Source: an uncultured Prevotellaceae bacterium | GTDB lineage: Bacteria > Bacteroidota > Bacteroidia > Bacteroidales > Bacteroidaceae | Direction: 5' to 3' | Assembly: GCA_947303855.1 (NCBI GenBank) | Contig: CAMYZO010000035.1 | Coordinates: 1-32,344, forward strand | Length of the DNA: 32,344 bases | In this document: in pieces, positions 15,739 to 25,200 of the stretch | Numbering within the stretch: the stretch's first letter is position 1 | How the letters are laid out: every line of letters starts with the position of its first letter | Position numbers and translations under genes: made by a program | The notes under the pieces: model-generated | What the model was told of the DNA's origin: nothing | Database searches by the model: none | The model's input: only the letters and a program-made list of their open reading frames with translations

Positions 15739-17804
15739 ACAAACTACTGATAGCACTATTGATAGGAAGCGCATCGCCCATGATGGCGCAGGAGAAAGGA
15801 CTTACCGACATGGGCAGCAGCCAACAGGCTAAGATGAGAAACCTGCCCCTGGGCAGCGTGAAGTGGACGGGTGGTTTCTGGGCCGACCGCTTTGGGGTGT
15901 TCAGCAATACCACCCTCTGGGATATGTGGAACACCTGGAACACGCCGTGGGAGACACTCGACGAGAAAGGAGCCCACGGCAGCAACGGCTTCCGCAACTT
16001 TGAGGTGGCTGCGGGTACGGTGAAGGGGAAGCACCACGGCCCTCCCTTCCACGACGGCGACATGTACAAATGGCTGGAAGCCTGTGCGGCTGTCTATGCC
16101 GTCACCAAGGATTCTAAGCTCGACACCCTCATGGACAGGTTCATTGAACAGGTGGCACTGGCACAGCGGGCAGATGGCTATATTCATACGCCCGTGGTGA
16201 TTGCCGAACGGCAGGCCGGCGTTGACACCCATCATATTTCGGAGAATGCTGCTGGCATTGAGATAGGCAAAGACCAGAAGCATGCCTTCGCCTCGCGCCT
16301 GAACTTCGAGACCTACAACCTGGGACACCTCATGACAGCCGGCATCGTGCATAAGCGTGCCACCGGCAAGACGACGCTCTTCGACTGCGGCAAGAAAGCC
16401 GCCGACTTCCTGTATAACTTCCTCACCAACGATGCAGCAGAACTCTCACGCAACGCCATCTGTCCGTCGCACTACATGGGCGCCGCCGAGATGTACCGCG
16501 AGACGGGCGAGGAGAAATACCTGACGCTGGCAAAAGGACTGATAGCCATCCGCGACAGCGTGACCAACGGCGAGGACCATAACCAGGACCGTCATAAGCT
16601 GCGCGACCAGTATGAGGCCATGGGCCATGCCGTGCGTGCCAACTACCTCTATGCCGGCGTCGCCGACCTCTATGCAGAGACGGGCGAGGCACAGCTACTG
16701 AAAAACCTGACGGCCATCTGGAACGACATCGTCAGTCATAAGATCTACATCACGGGCGGCTGCGGAGCGCTCTACGACGGTGTGTCGCCCGACGGCACCA
16801 CCTACAACCAGCCCTCCATCCAGCAGATTCACCAGGCCTACGGCCGGCAGTTCCAATTGCCGCAGGAGGCTGCCCATAACGAGATTTGTGCGCAGATTGG
16901 CATGCTGCTCTTCTCATGGCGCATGTTCCAGACCACCGTCGACCCTCAGTATGTGGACAACATCGAGAACGAACTCTATAACGGCATACTCAGCGGCATA
17001 TCGCTCGACGGCAAGGACTACTTCTACACCGAGGCCCTGCGCCGCACGAAGGAGTTCCCCTACACCATGCGCTGGCCTAAGCACCGCCAGCACTACATCT
17101 CGTGCTTCTGCTGTCCGCCAAACACGGTGCGCACGCTCTGCGAGGCTCAGGAGTATGCCTACAGTATCAACAAGGACACGCTCTGGGTGAACCTCTACGG
17201 ACAGAACGCGCTGAAGACCAAAGACCTGGAGGTGGACATGCAGAGCAACTACCCCTGGGACGGACACATCACCCTGACCATCAAAAAGGCCAGGACGCTG
17301 AAGAGCATCCGTATGCACATTCCCGGATGGGCTACGGACATGTCGCTGAAACTGAACGGACAGCCGATACTGGCTGAAGACCTGCGGCAGCCACGGAAAT
17401 GGAAGAAGGGCGACGTGGTGGAACTCGACCTTCCCATGCAGGCACGGCTGGTGGAAGCCAACCCGCTGGTGGAAGAGGCTAAGCATCAGGTAGCCGTCAT
17501 GCGCGGTCCAATCGTCTACTGTATAGAAGGAGAGGATATCGAGGGCGGTGCGCGTCTCAACGATATTGCCATACCTGCCGATATCCAGTTCACAGAGAAG
17601 AAGGTGACCATCAGCGGTCATGAGATGGTAGCTCTTGAGGGCGATGCCGTGCTGGTGAACAGCGATGCTTGGGACAACAACAGCCTCTACCGTGACCTGC
17701 GTGTCAGGAAGCAGCAGAAAGTACGTATCCGTCTCATTCCCTACTATGCATGGGACAACCGTGGCATCCAGGACATGAGTATTTGGCTGAACAGAGGACT
17801 ATGA
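15735..17804 (+). CDS. GH127-type beta-L-arabinofuranosidase (DUF1680 family)
   Basis: This 689-residue exported enzyme (signal MNKLLIALLIGSASPMMAQ) should release terminal beta-L-arabinofuranose or a related sugar. It shows the DUF1680 start LGSVKWTGGFWADRF and the (alpha/alpha)6-barrel segment HDGDMYKWLEACAAVYAVTK, then NYLYAGVADLYAETG. The zinc-thiolate active site known from HypBA1 (Glu338, Cys340, Cys417, Cys418) appears to be present as Glu383 and Cys385 in HNEICAQIG and Cys459-Cys460 in SCFCCPPNT. A beta-sandwich part follows from about 465. GH146 shares this fold, so that family is the main alternative, and aceric-acid hydrolases are also in GH127. ATGA overlaps at both ends (15735-15738 and 17801-17804) show tight coupling with both neighbours. 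Confidence 0.9.
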   Translation: MNKLLIALLIGSASPMMAQEKGLTDMGSSQQAKMRNLPLGSVKWTGGFWADRFGVFSNTTLWDMWNTWNTPWETLDEKGAHGSNGFRNFEVAAGTVKGKHHGPPFHDGDMYKWLEACAAVYAVTKDSKLDTLMDRFIEQVALAQRADGYIHTPVVIAERQAGVDTHHISENAAGIEIGKDQKHAFASRLNFETYNLGHLMTAGIVHKRATGKTTLFDCGKKAADFLYNFLTNDAAELSRNAICPSHYMGAAEMYRETGEEKYLTLAKGLIAIRDSVTNGEDHNQDRHKLRDQYEAMGHAVRANYLYAGVADLYAETGEAQLLKNLTAIWNDIVSHKIYITGGCGALYDGVSPDGTTYNQPSIQQIHQAYGRQFQLPQEAAHNEICAQIGMLLFSWRMFQTTVDPQYVDNIENELYNGILSGISLDGKDYFYTEALRRTKEFPYTMRWPKHRQHYISCFCCPPNTVRTLCEAQEYAYSINKDTLWVNLYGQNALKTKDLEVDMQSNYPWDGHITLTIKKARTLKSIRMHIPGWATDMSLKLNGQPILAEDLRQPRKWKKGDVVELDLPMQARLVEANPLVEEAKHQVAVMRGPIVYCIEGEDIEGGARLNDIAIPADIQFTEKKVTISGHEMVALEGDAVLVNSDAWDNNSLYRDLRVRKQQKVRIRLIPYYAWDNRGIQDMSIWLNRGL

Positions 17805-19552
17805 GACGCTGGTTATTGGCAATAGCATGCTGCTGGGGAATGAATGGCCTGGCAGCGGATATCAGAATCACGCCAGACTCTTCGCTGACGGATGCTGTCA
17901 GACAGGCACGCGAACTGCGACGCACAGGCAAGGCCACAGCGGTGACCATCCATCTGGCACCGGGCACCTACCGTCTCTATGAGCCGCTGCGCCTGCGCCC
18001 TGAGGACAGTGGTCTGACCATAGAAGGACAGGGGGCCGTTATCAGCGGCGGGCAGGAAATCCATGGCTGGAAGAAGCAGGGTAAGCTCCTGACGGCAGAC
18101 ATTCCCGACTTCAACGGACGGCCTGTGGACTTCAGGCAGTTGTGGGAAGACTCCCCCAGTAGGGGAGGCTTTCAGAAAGCCGTGCGTGCCCGCGACGTAG
18201 AGGATTTTGAGCAGATGCACCGTATTCTGACGTACGACAAGAAGAACCAGATACTGTGGGTGCCGAAGGCTGCTGTGGCAAAGATCATGAATGCCCCGTA
18301 TGCCGAGATGGTGCTGCACCAGATGTGGTGTGTCTCTAACCTGCGCATCAAGTCGCTGACACCGCAGGGCGACTCCGTGGCCGTACGCTTCCATGACCCG
18401 GAGGCGAAGTTGCAGTTCGAACATCCGTGGCCCTCGCCCATGACACCCAACACCGGCCATTCCTCACCCTTCTATCTGACCAACGCCAAGGAACTGCTTG
18501 ACAAACCGGGAGAGTGGTACTATGACTTCCGCGCTGGAAAACTGTATTATATGCCATTGCCAAACACGGCGCGCCCTACTGCCGTCTACCCCGTCCTGGA
18601 AACCCTCGTGGAAGTCATCGGCACGGCAGAGCATCCTGTGCGCAACATCACCATCCGCGGTGTCGCCTTCAGTCATACCACATGGATGCGGCCTACGGAG
18701 AAGGGGCATGTGCCTCTGCAGGCAGGCATGTATCTGACGGAGGCGTATAAACTGCGCCCGCAGATTGACCGCAAGAACAACCATAAGCTTGACAACCAGG
18801 GATGGCTGGGACGCGCCGAGGCTGCCGTGGAGGTGCGCTTTGGCGAGAACATCTGTTTTGAAGGCTGCCGCTTTGAGCACCTTGGCGGCTCAGGCCTCGA
18901 CTATGTCGTTGGCTGCAAAGGCGGAACGGTCAGCGGCTGCACCTTTACCGACATCGCCATGAACGGTCTGGTGGCTGGCAGTTTTTCGCCCGAAGGACTG
19001 GAGACCCACCTACCCTACCAGCCTACCGACTTCCGTGAGGTATGCACAGGACTGACCGTGAAGGAGTCGGAGTTCTCAGACGTGAGCAACGAGGACTGGG
19101 GCTGTGTGGCTATCGCAGCAGGCTATGTCAGCGGTGTCACCATCGAGCATAACAGCATCCACGACGTCTCCTACACGGGTATCTCACTGGGCTGGGGCTG
19201 GAACCGTGACTTGGTGTGTATGAAAAATAATAAGGTACACGCGAACCTTATTTATAACTATGCCAAGCACATGTACGACTGTGCGGGCATCTATACCCTT
19301 GGCAACCAGCCGGGCACCGTCATCAGCGAGAACGTGGTGCGCGACATTGCCAAGCCAAGCTATGTCCACGACCCTAACCACTGGTTCTATCTGTACACGG
19401 ACGAGGGCTCGTCGAACATCACCCTCCGCGACAACTGGACGCCATCGGAGAAATTCCTCAAGAATGCCAACGGACCGGGGAACAGCTGGGAGAACAACGG
19501 GCCACAAGTGAATGAAGACATCAAACTAAAAGCAGGCATCACCAACTTATGA
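17801..19552 (+). CDS. Exported right-handed beta-helix glycosidase-like protein
   Basis: The ATG at 17801 overlaps the GH127 stop (ATGA) and begins a signal peptide (MRRWLLAIACCWGMNGLAA), so it is preferred to the earlier ATG at 17750. The 583-residue protein has the N-terminal beta-helix cap DSSLTDAVRQARELRRTGKA with TIHLAPGTYRL, a middle insertion including GEWYYDFRAGKLYYMPLPN, and a helix core rich in NITIRGVAFSHT, NICFEGCRFEHLGGSGLDYV, TIEHNSIHDVSYTGISLGWG. This arrangement resembles GH120 and GH141 enzymes, but I cannot assign the family. Residues 118-127 (SPSRGGFQKA) are coded by a palindromic repeat. The stop overlaps the next start (ATGA). Confidence 0.75.
   Translation: MRRWLLAIACCWGMNGLAADIRITPDSSLTDAVRQARELRRTGKATAVTIHLAPGTYRLYEPLRLRPEDSGLTIEGQGAVISGGQEIHGWKKQGKLLTADIPDFNGRPVDFRQLWEDSPSRGGFQKAVRARDVEDFEQMHRILTYDKKNQILWVPKAAVAKIMNAPYAEMVLHQMWCVSNLRIKSLTPQGDSVAVRFHDPEAKLQFEHPWPSPMTPNTGHSSPFYLTNAKELLDKPGEWYYDFRAGKLYYMPLPNTARPTAVYPVLETLVEVIGTAEHPVRNITIRGVAFSHTTWMRPTEKGHVPLQAGMYLTEAYKLRPQIDRKNNHKLDNQGWLGRAEAAVEVRFGENICFEGCRFEHLGGSGLDYVVGCKGGTVSGCTFTDIAMNGLVAGSFSPEGLETHLPYQPTDFREVCTGLTVKESEFSDVSNEDWGCVAIAAGYVSGVTIEHNSIHDVSYTGISLGWGWNRDLVCMKNNKVHANLIYNYAKHMYDCAGIYTLGNQPGTVISENVVRDIAKPSYVHDPNHWFYLYTDEGSSNITLRDNWTPSEKFLKNANGPGNSWENNGPQVNEDIKLKAGITNL
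18151..18181. repeat. CTCCCC/GGGGAG repeat inside the beta-helix gene
   Basis: CTCCCC (18151-18156) and GGGGAG (18162-18167) form one palindrome. GGCTTTC-A-GAAAGCC (18167-18181) forms a second, perfect 7-bp one sharing a base with the first. The CAGAAAGCC end is the same as in the copy at 10890-10898. The frame is kept, and the piece encodes SPSRGGFQKA. Confidence 0.75.
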
Positions 19553-22206
19553 GACGAACGATATTACTTTGCCTAAGTCTGGCCATAGTGGCCACCATGA
19601 CAGCCCGTGGACTGACCGTCAAGACCGCCAAGAACGCCACTGAGCGCGAACGCTATGCCGCTGAGTATCTGCAAAAGAAACTCTCAGACGAGGCTTTCAG
19701 CAACTACACCATCAGCCTGAAGATTGCCGCCAACACGGGCACGCTGACGGCTGAGGGTTATCGCATCACACAGGGCAAGAGCAACCGCATCACCGTCGAG
19801 GGTGCCGACCCCTCGGGAGTCATCTACGGAGCCGTGGAACTGACAGAGCGTCTGCTGGGCAACGGGCTGACCGCGGAGCCTATAGAGGAATCGCCACAGA
19901 TGGTGATGCGCGGCACCTGTATCGGTCTGCAGAAGACCACCTACCTACCTGGACACGGTGTCTACGAATATCCCTACACGCCAGAGAACTTCCCCTGGTT
20001 CTATGACAAGGAGCAGTGGGTGAAGTATCTCGACATGATGGTTGAGAACAAGTTTAACTCGCTCTACCTCTGGAATGGCCACCCCTTCGCCTCGCTGGTG
20101 AAGTTGGAGGACTATCCGTTTGCCTTGGAAGTCAATGAGGAAACTTTTAAGAAGAACGAGGAAATCTTCTCGTTCCTGACACGCGAGGCCAACCGTCGCG
20201 GTATCTGGGTCATTCAGATGTTCTATAACATCATACTAAGCAAACCCTTTGCCGACCACTACGGTCTGAAGACACAGGACCGACACCGGCCTATCACACC
20301 GCTGATTAGCGACTATACCCGCAAGAGCATTGCTGCCTTCATCGAGAAATACCCCAACGTAGGCCTCCTCGTCTGTCTCGGCGAGGCGATGGCCACCATC
20401 GATGATGACGTGAAGTGGATGAAGGAGACCATCATTCCGGGCATCAAGGACGGCTTGCTGGCTGGTGGACGAGCCACTGTGCCCGACGGTTTTCCGTCGG
20501 GGCTTCCCCCCATCGTGCTCCGTGCCCACGATACCGACGGCCCCCTGGTGCTGAAGGAGTCGCTGCCCCTCTACCCCAATATCTACACCATGTCGAAGTA
20601 CACGGGCGAGTCGCTGACGACCTACGAGCCTGGCGGACCCTGGGGTGAGACCCATCGTCAATTGGCAGCCTCCGCTCCGGTGCATATCGACAACGTGCAT
20701 ATTCTTGCCAACCTTGAGCCGTGGCGCTGGTCGTCGCCCGCCTTCATCGAGAAGACGGTACAGGCCATGCACCGTGTACACCACTCCAAGGGACTGCACC
20801 TCTATCCGCAGGCTTCTTACTGGGACTGGCCCTATACGGCCGACAAACTGGCCAACGGAGAGCGACTGATGCAGTTGGACCGCGACTGGATGTGGTATAA
20901 GGCCTGGGGACGCTACTCCTGGAACGAGCAGCGTGGCAATGACACGTCATACTGGAAGCAACAGCTGTCAGCCTGCTACGGCATAGATACCATTGCTGCT
21001 GGTCATCTGCTGAATGCCTACGACGAGGCCGGCGAAATAGCACCCAAGCTGCTACGTCGCTTCGGCATCACCGAGGGCAACCGCCAGACGCTGCTCCTTG
21101 GCATGAAAATGGCACAACTGGTCAATCCGTATAAGTTCAACATCTATCCGGGCTTCTACGAGAGCTGTGGTCCTGAGGGCGAGAAGCTTATTGAATATGT
21201 AGAGAAGGAATACAACGGCGGCCAGCATGCAGGCGAGCTGCCGCTGGACATCACAGACCAATGTGTGAGCCACGGACGTAAGGCGGTAAATGAAATGTCG
21301 AAGGCCATGAGAGTGAAGCCCCTTCACCATGCCGATGAGTACCGCCGTGTATGGAACGACATCTGGTGCTACAATAAGTTCGCCATGTCATTCCGCTGGA
21401 AGGTGAAGGCTGCCGAGCGGGTGTTGCACTATAAATGGACGAAGGACCTCAAGTATCTGGAGGAGGCCGTGCCCCTGATGGAAAAGAGTCTGGAGCAATG
21501 GCGCTATCTTTGTCAGGTCACCGACTCCACCTATCTGTATGCTAATTCCATGCAGACGGCACAAAGACGCATTCCTGTGGGTGGCGACAATGGCAAGATG
21601 AAGACGTGGAGCGAAATGTTGCCAGTATACCAGGAGGAGTTGGACGCCCTCAAAGCCAATATCGAAAAGCTGAAGCACCCTGTAGGGCAGACTGACATCA
21701 AGATTCTTCCCGCCAAACCGGCAGACGTGTCGCTAAAAGCCACTACCATTTCCCTTACAAAGGGTGCCGTTCTCTTTGAGAATCGCGAGGACACAAAAGT
21801 GGACTCTCTCGCACCTGAACTCATGGGGCTTCAGGCGCTCGTGCTCAACCGCGACACTACACGCATCGTCGGTACGACGATAGCGTTTGAGAGCGACAAA
21901 CCTGTAAAACTCCTTGTGGGCTTCTTTCAGGACGACGACCCGAAGTGGGCCAAGCCGCCGAAACTCGAAATCGATGCCACAGGCAATGAATACGGTCAGG
22001 CAGAACCCATCCTCACCAATGCCATTGCCATAGAACAGATGCCGAAAGTGAATATACACCAATACACGCTGCCTGCCGGTCGTCAGACACTCCGCCTACC
22101 AAAGGGCATCATCATGGTGGCTGGCTTCACAACAAGCAATCTCAAACCGCGCGATTGTGGCCTTAACGGTCCGTCAAGCGAGGTTGACTGGCTGTTCTCG
22201 AAATAG
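19549..22206 (+). CDS. Alpha-glucuronidase-like (GH67/GH20-N-like) barrel glycosidase
   Basis: An 885-residue exported protein (signal MRRTILLCLSLAIVATMTARG), starting at an ATGA overlap. Residues about 22-115 look like the alpha/beta N-terminal domain shared by GH20 and GH67 (ATERERYAAEYLQKKLSD, then GYRIT, and GVIYGAVELTERLL). A TIM-barrel-like region follows: MVMRGTCIGLQ, WVKYLDMMVENKFNSLYLWN, GLLVCLGEA with Glu279, HIDNVHILANLEPWRWSSP. The C-terminal part from about 720 may be a small beta domain. The specific family is not assigned, and the substrate could be a uronic acid or another terminal sugar. Residues 311-318 (VPDGFPSG) come from a palindromic repeat lying in a surface loop before LPPIVLRAHDTDG. 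Confidence 0.65.
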   Translation: MRRTILLCLSLAIVATMTARGLTVKTAKNATERERYAAEYLQKKLSDEAFSNYTISLKIAANTGTLTAEGYRITQGKSNRITVEGADPSGVIYGAVELTERLLGNGLTAEPIEESPQMVMRGTCIGLQKTTYLPGHGVYEYPYTPENFPWFYDKEQWVKYLDMMVENKFNSLYLWNGHPFASLVKLEDYPFALEVNEETFKKNEEIFSFLTREANRRGIWVIQMFYNIILSKPFADHYGLKTQDRHRPITPLISDYTRKSIAAFIEKYPNVGLLVCLGEAMATIDDDVKWMKETIIPGIKDGLLAGGRATVPDGFPSGLPPIVLRAHDTDGPLVLKESLPLYPNIYTMSKYTGESLTTYEPGGPWGETHRQLAASAPVHIDNVHILANLEPWRWSSPAFIEKTVQAMHRVHHSKGLHLYPQASYWDWPYTADKLANGERLMQLDRDWMWYKAWGRYSWNEQRGNDTSYWKQQLSACYGIDTIAAGHLLNAYDEAGEIAPKLLRRFGITEGNRQTLLLGMKMAQLVNPYKFNIYPGFYESCGPEGEKLIEYVEKEYNGGQHAGELPLDITDQCVSHGRKAVNEMSKAMRVKPLHHADEYRRVWNDIWCYNKFAMSFRWKVKAAERVLHYKWTKDLKYLEEAVPLMEKSLEQWRYLCQVTDSTYLYANSMQTAQRRIPVGGDNGKMKTWSEMLPVYQEELDALKANIEKLKHPVGQTDIKILPAKPADVSLKATTISLTKGAVLFENREDTKVDSLAPELMGLQALVLNRDTTRIVGTTIAFESDKPVKLLVGFFQDDDPKWAKPPKLEIDATGNEYGQAEPILTNAIAIEQMPKVNIHQYTLPAGRQTLRLPKGIIMVAGFTTSNLKPRDCGLNGPSSEVDWLFSK
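20476..20501. repeat. CCCGACGG/CCGTCGGG palindrome, copy 1 (in-frame)
   Basis: CCCGACGG (20482-20489), TTTT, CCGTCGGG (20494-20501) is a perfect 8-bp inverted repeat preceded by CACTGTG. It is read in the frame that gives VPDGFPSG. The other three copies in the next gene are in the same frame. Confidence 0.9.
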
Positions 22207-22212
22207 AAAGCT

Positions 22213-25200
22213 ATGAAGAAAATACTTACCGCCCTCATAACGTTCCTTTGCGTGGCTGGTGGCTTTGCCGCCGACACGATTCCCCTCACCACGATGCAGC
22301 GCATCTACGACGAGGTTCGTACACCTTATAAATATGGTTTGGTCGTAGTTCCTACGGATAACCACCACAAGATAGACTGTCCGACAGTCTTCCAGAAAGG
22401 CAACAAATGGTATATGACCTACGTCGTCTACAACGGCAAGGACGGTCTCGACGGACGAGGCTACGAGACATGGCTGGCTGAGAGCGACGACCTCTTGCTC
22501 TGGAACACTTTGGGACGAATTCTGTCATATAAGGACGACGGGTGGGATATGAACCAACGTGGCGGCTTCCCTGCTCTCATCGACTGGACATGGAATGGTG
22601 ACTATCATTTCGGTAGCTATAAGAATCGACACTGGATGACTTATATTGGTGGACACGGAACAGGCTATGAGGCCGTTCGTGAACCGCTGAACATCGGTTT
22701 GGCATGGACCAGTCAGGACATCACAAAAGCCCATGAGTGGCAGTCGGCAGACAAGCCGCTGATGAGCATAAACGATAAAGAGGTGCAATGGTGGGAGAAA
22801 CTGGTGCAATACAAAAGCACTATTTACGATGACCCCCAGAAGACGCTGGGCAAACGCTTCGTCATGTTCTACAACGCCGGCGGCATCAACCCCGCCAACA
22901 ACCTGAAGGCTGAGCGCATCGGCATCGCACTCTCTAACGACCTGAAGAAATGGAAGCGCTATCCAGGCAATCCTGTCTTTGCCAACGAGGTGGGCGGTAT
23001 CATCACCGGCGATGCGCAGATAGCCAGGATGGGCGACCTCTATGTGATGTTCTATTTCAAGGCCTACGACCCGTCACGCCGTTACAACGCTTTCAACACC
23101 TTCGCCGTCTCCCGCGACCTCATCCACTGGCAGCGCTGGGAGGGCGAAGACCTGATATGGCCTTCAAAGCCTTACGACGAGATGTTCGCCCATAAGAGTT
23201 ACGTGGTGAAGCACGACGGGGTGGTCTATCATTTCTACTGTGCCGTCAACAACGACCAGCAGCGCGGCATTGCCGTTGCCACCAGCGTGCCCATGGGCCG
23301 CAGCGTCGTCCGCTTCCCTGAACCAGAGCGCAAGGGCCGTCGCACCGTCACCCCGCTCGACGACGGCTGGACGGCAGCCACCGTGCCCGACGGTTCTCCG
23401 TCGGGTGTCACTCTCCCCCACAACTTCGACGACTACTACGGCTACCGCCAGCTGCGTCACGGCAACCTGCACGGCTCTGCCGTCTATCAGAAGACCTTTA
23501 CTGCCCAGCCACAGCCGGGCAAGCGCTACTTCCTGCAGTTAGAGGGTGTGGGCACCTACGCCACCATCACCGTCAACGACACACAGTACCCCAAGGAACT
23601 GATAGGGCGCACCGTCTTCACACTCGATGTGACGGAGGCGCTGAAGGCTGGCACCAACAGTCTGCATGTCGCCGTCGACCACCCCGCCATGCAGACGGAG
23701 TCGCCCTGGGTGTGCGGCGGCTGTTCATCGGAATGGGGCTTCTCTGAGGGCAGTCAGCCTTTCGGCATCTTCCGCCCTGTGACGCTCATAGAGACCGATG
23801 CCGTACGCATCGAACCCTTTGGCGTACATATCTGGAACAATGCCGCCTGCGACAGCGTCTATATTGAGACTGAGGTAAAGAACTACTCGCAGCAGCCCCA
23901 GCCCATAGAACTGGTTAACAAGTTTACGCTGGCCAGCGGCAAGCAGGTCTTCAGGTCAGTTGCTACAGAGTCGTTACGCCCTGGCGAGACCAAGACCATT
24001 CGTCATGCCGAGAAAGTAGAGAATGTGCATCGCTGGAGCCTTGACGACCCCTACCTCTACAACCTCGTTACTATGATAAAGCGCGATGGCAAGACTACCG
24101 ACGAGGTGCGCACGCCATTCGGCATCCGCAACATCAAGTGGGCACGCCAGTTCTTCATCAACGGCACGCCCACCTTCATCAACGGCACCTGCGAGTACGA
24201 ACACCTCCTGGGTAACAGCCATGCCTTTTCACCAGAGCAGATACGCTCCCGTGTCAAGCAAATACACCTTGCCGGCTTCAATGCCTTCCGCGAGGCCCAC
24301 CAGCCTCACAACCTGCTCTATCAGCAGCTCTTCGACGAACAGGGCATGCTCTTCTGGAGTCAGTTCTCGGCGCATATCTGGTACGATACCCCTCAGTTCC
24401 GCGAGAACTTCAAGCGCCTCCTGGTTCGTTGGATCAAGGAGCGTCGCAACTCACCCTCCGTCATCCTCTGGGGACTACAGAATGAGAGTGTCCTGCCCAA
24501 GGACTTTGCCGAGGAGTGCAGCGACATCATCCGCCGCCTCGACCCCACCTGCCGCGACCAGCGACTCATCACCACCTGCAACGGCGGCGAGGGCACCGAC
24601 TGGAACGTCATCCAGAACTGGAGCGGCACCTACGGCGGCTCTGCCGACAACTACGCTGAAGAGCTGAAGCGCCCGGAGCAGCTGCTCAACGGCGAGTACG
24701 GCGCCTGGCGCACCATCGACCTGCATGGCGATGCCAGATACAGCGAGGAGTCGTTTACGGCCCTGCTTGAGAAGAAGGCCCGCCTGGCCGAGAGTGCCAG
24801 AGACAGTGTCTGCGGACACTTCCAGTGGCTCTTCACCTCGCACGACAACCCTGGGCGCGTACAGCCCGACGGTGCCCTGCGCCGCATCGACAAGATTGGC
24901 CCCATCAACTACAAAGGCCTCACCACCATCTGGGAAGAGCCCACGCCCGCCTACTATATGTACCGCCAGCGCTACGCACCCACCGCGCCAGTCACCGCGC
25001 CAGTCACCGTGCCAGTCACCGTGCCAGTCACCGTGCCCGACGGTTTACCGTCGGGAAAAATCCTCCCCACCGCCGCCGACCGCAACCGCGCCCTCGTGAA
25101 GGGCGCCGAGGGCTATCACTACCTCTGCCGCATCAACTGTGGCGGCGATGCCTTCACCGATGAGTACGGTCAGCAGTGGCAGGCTGACGACACGCTCTAC

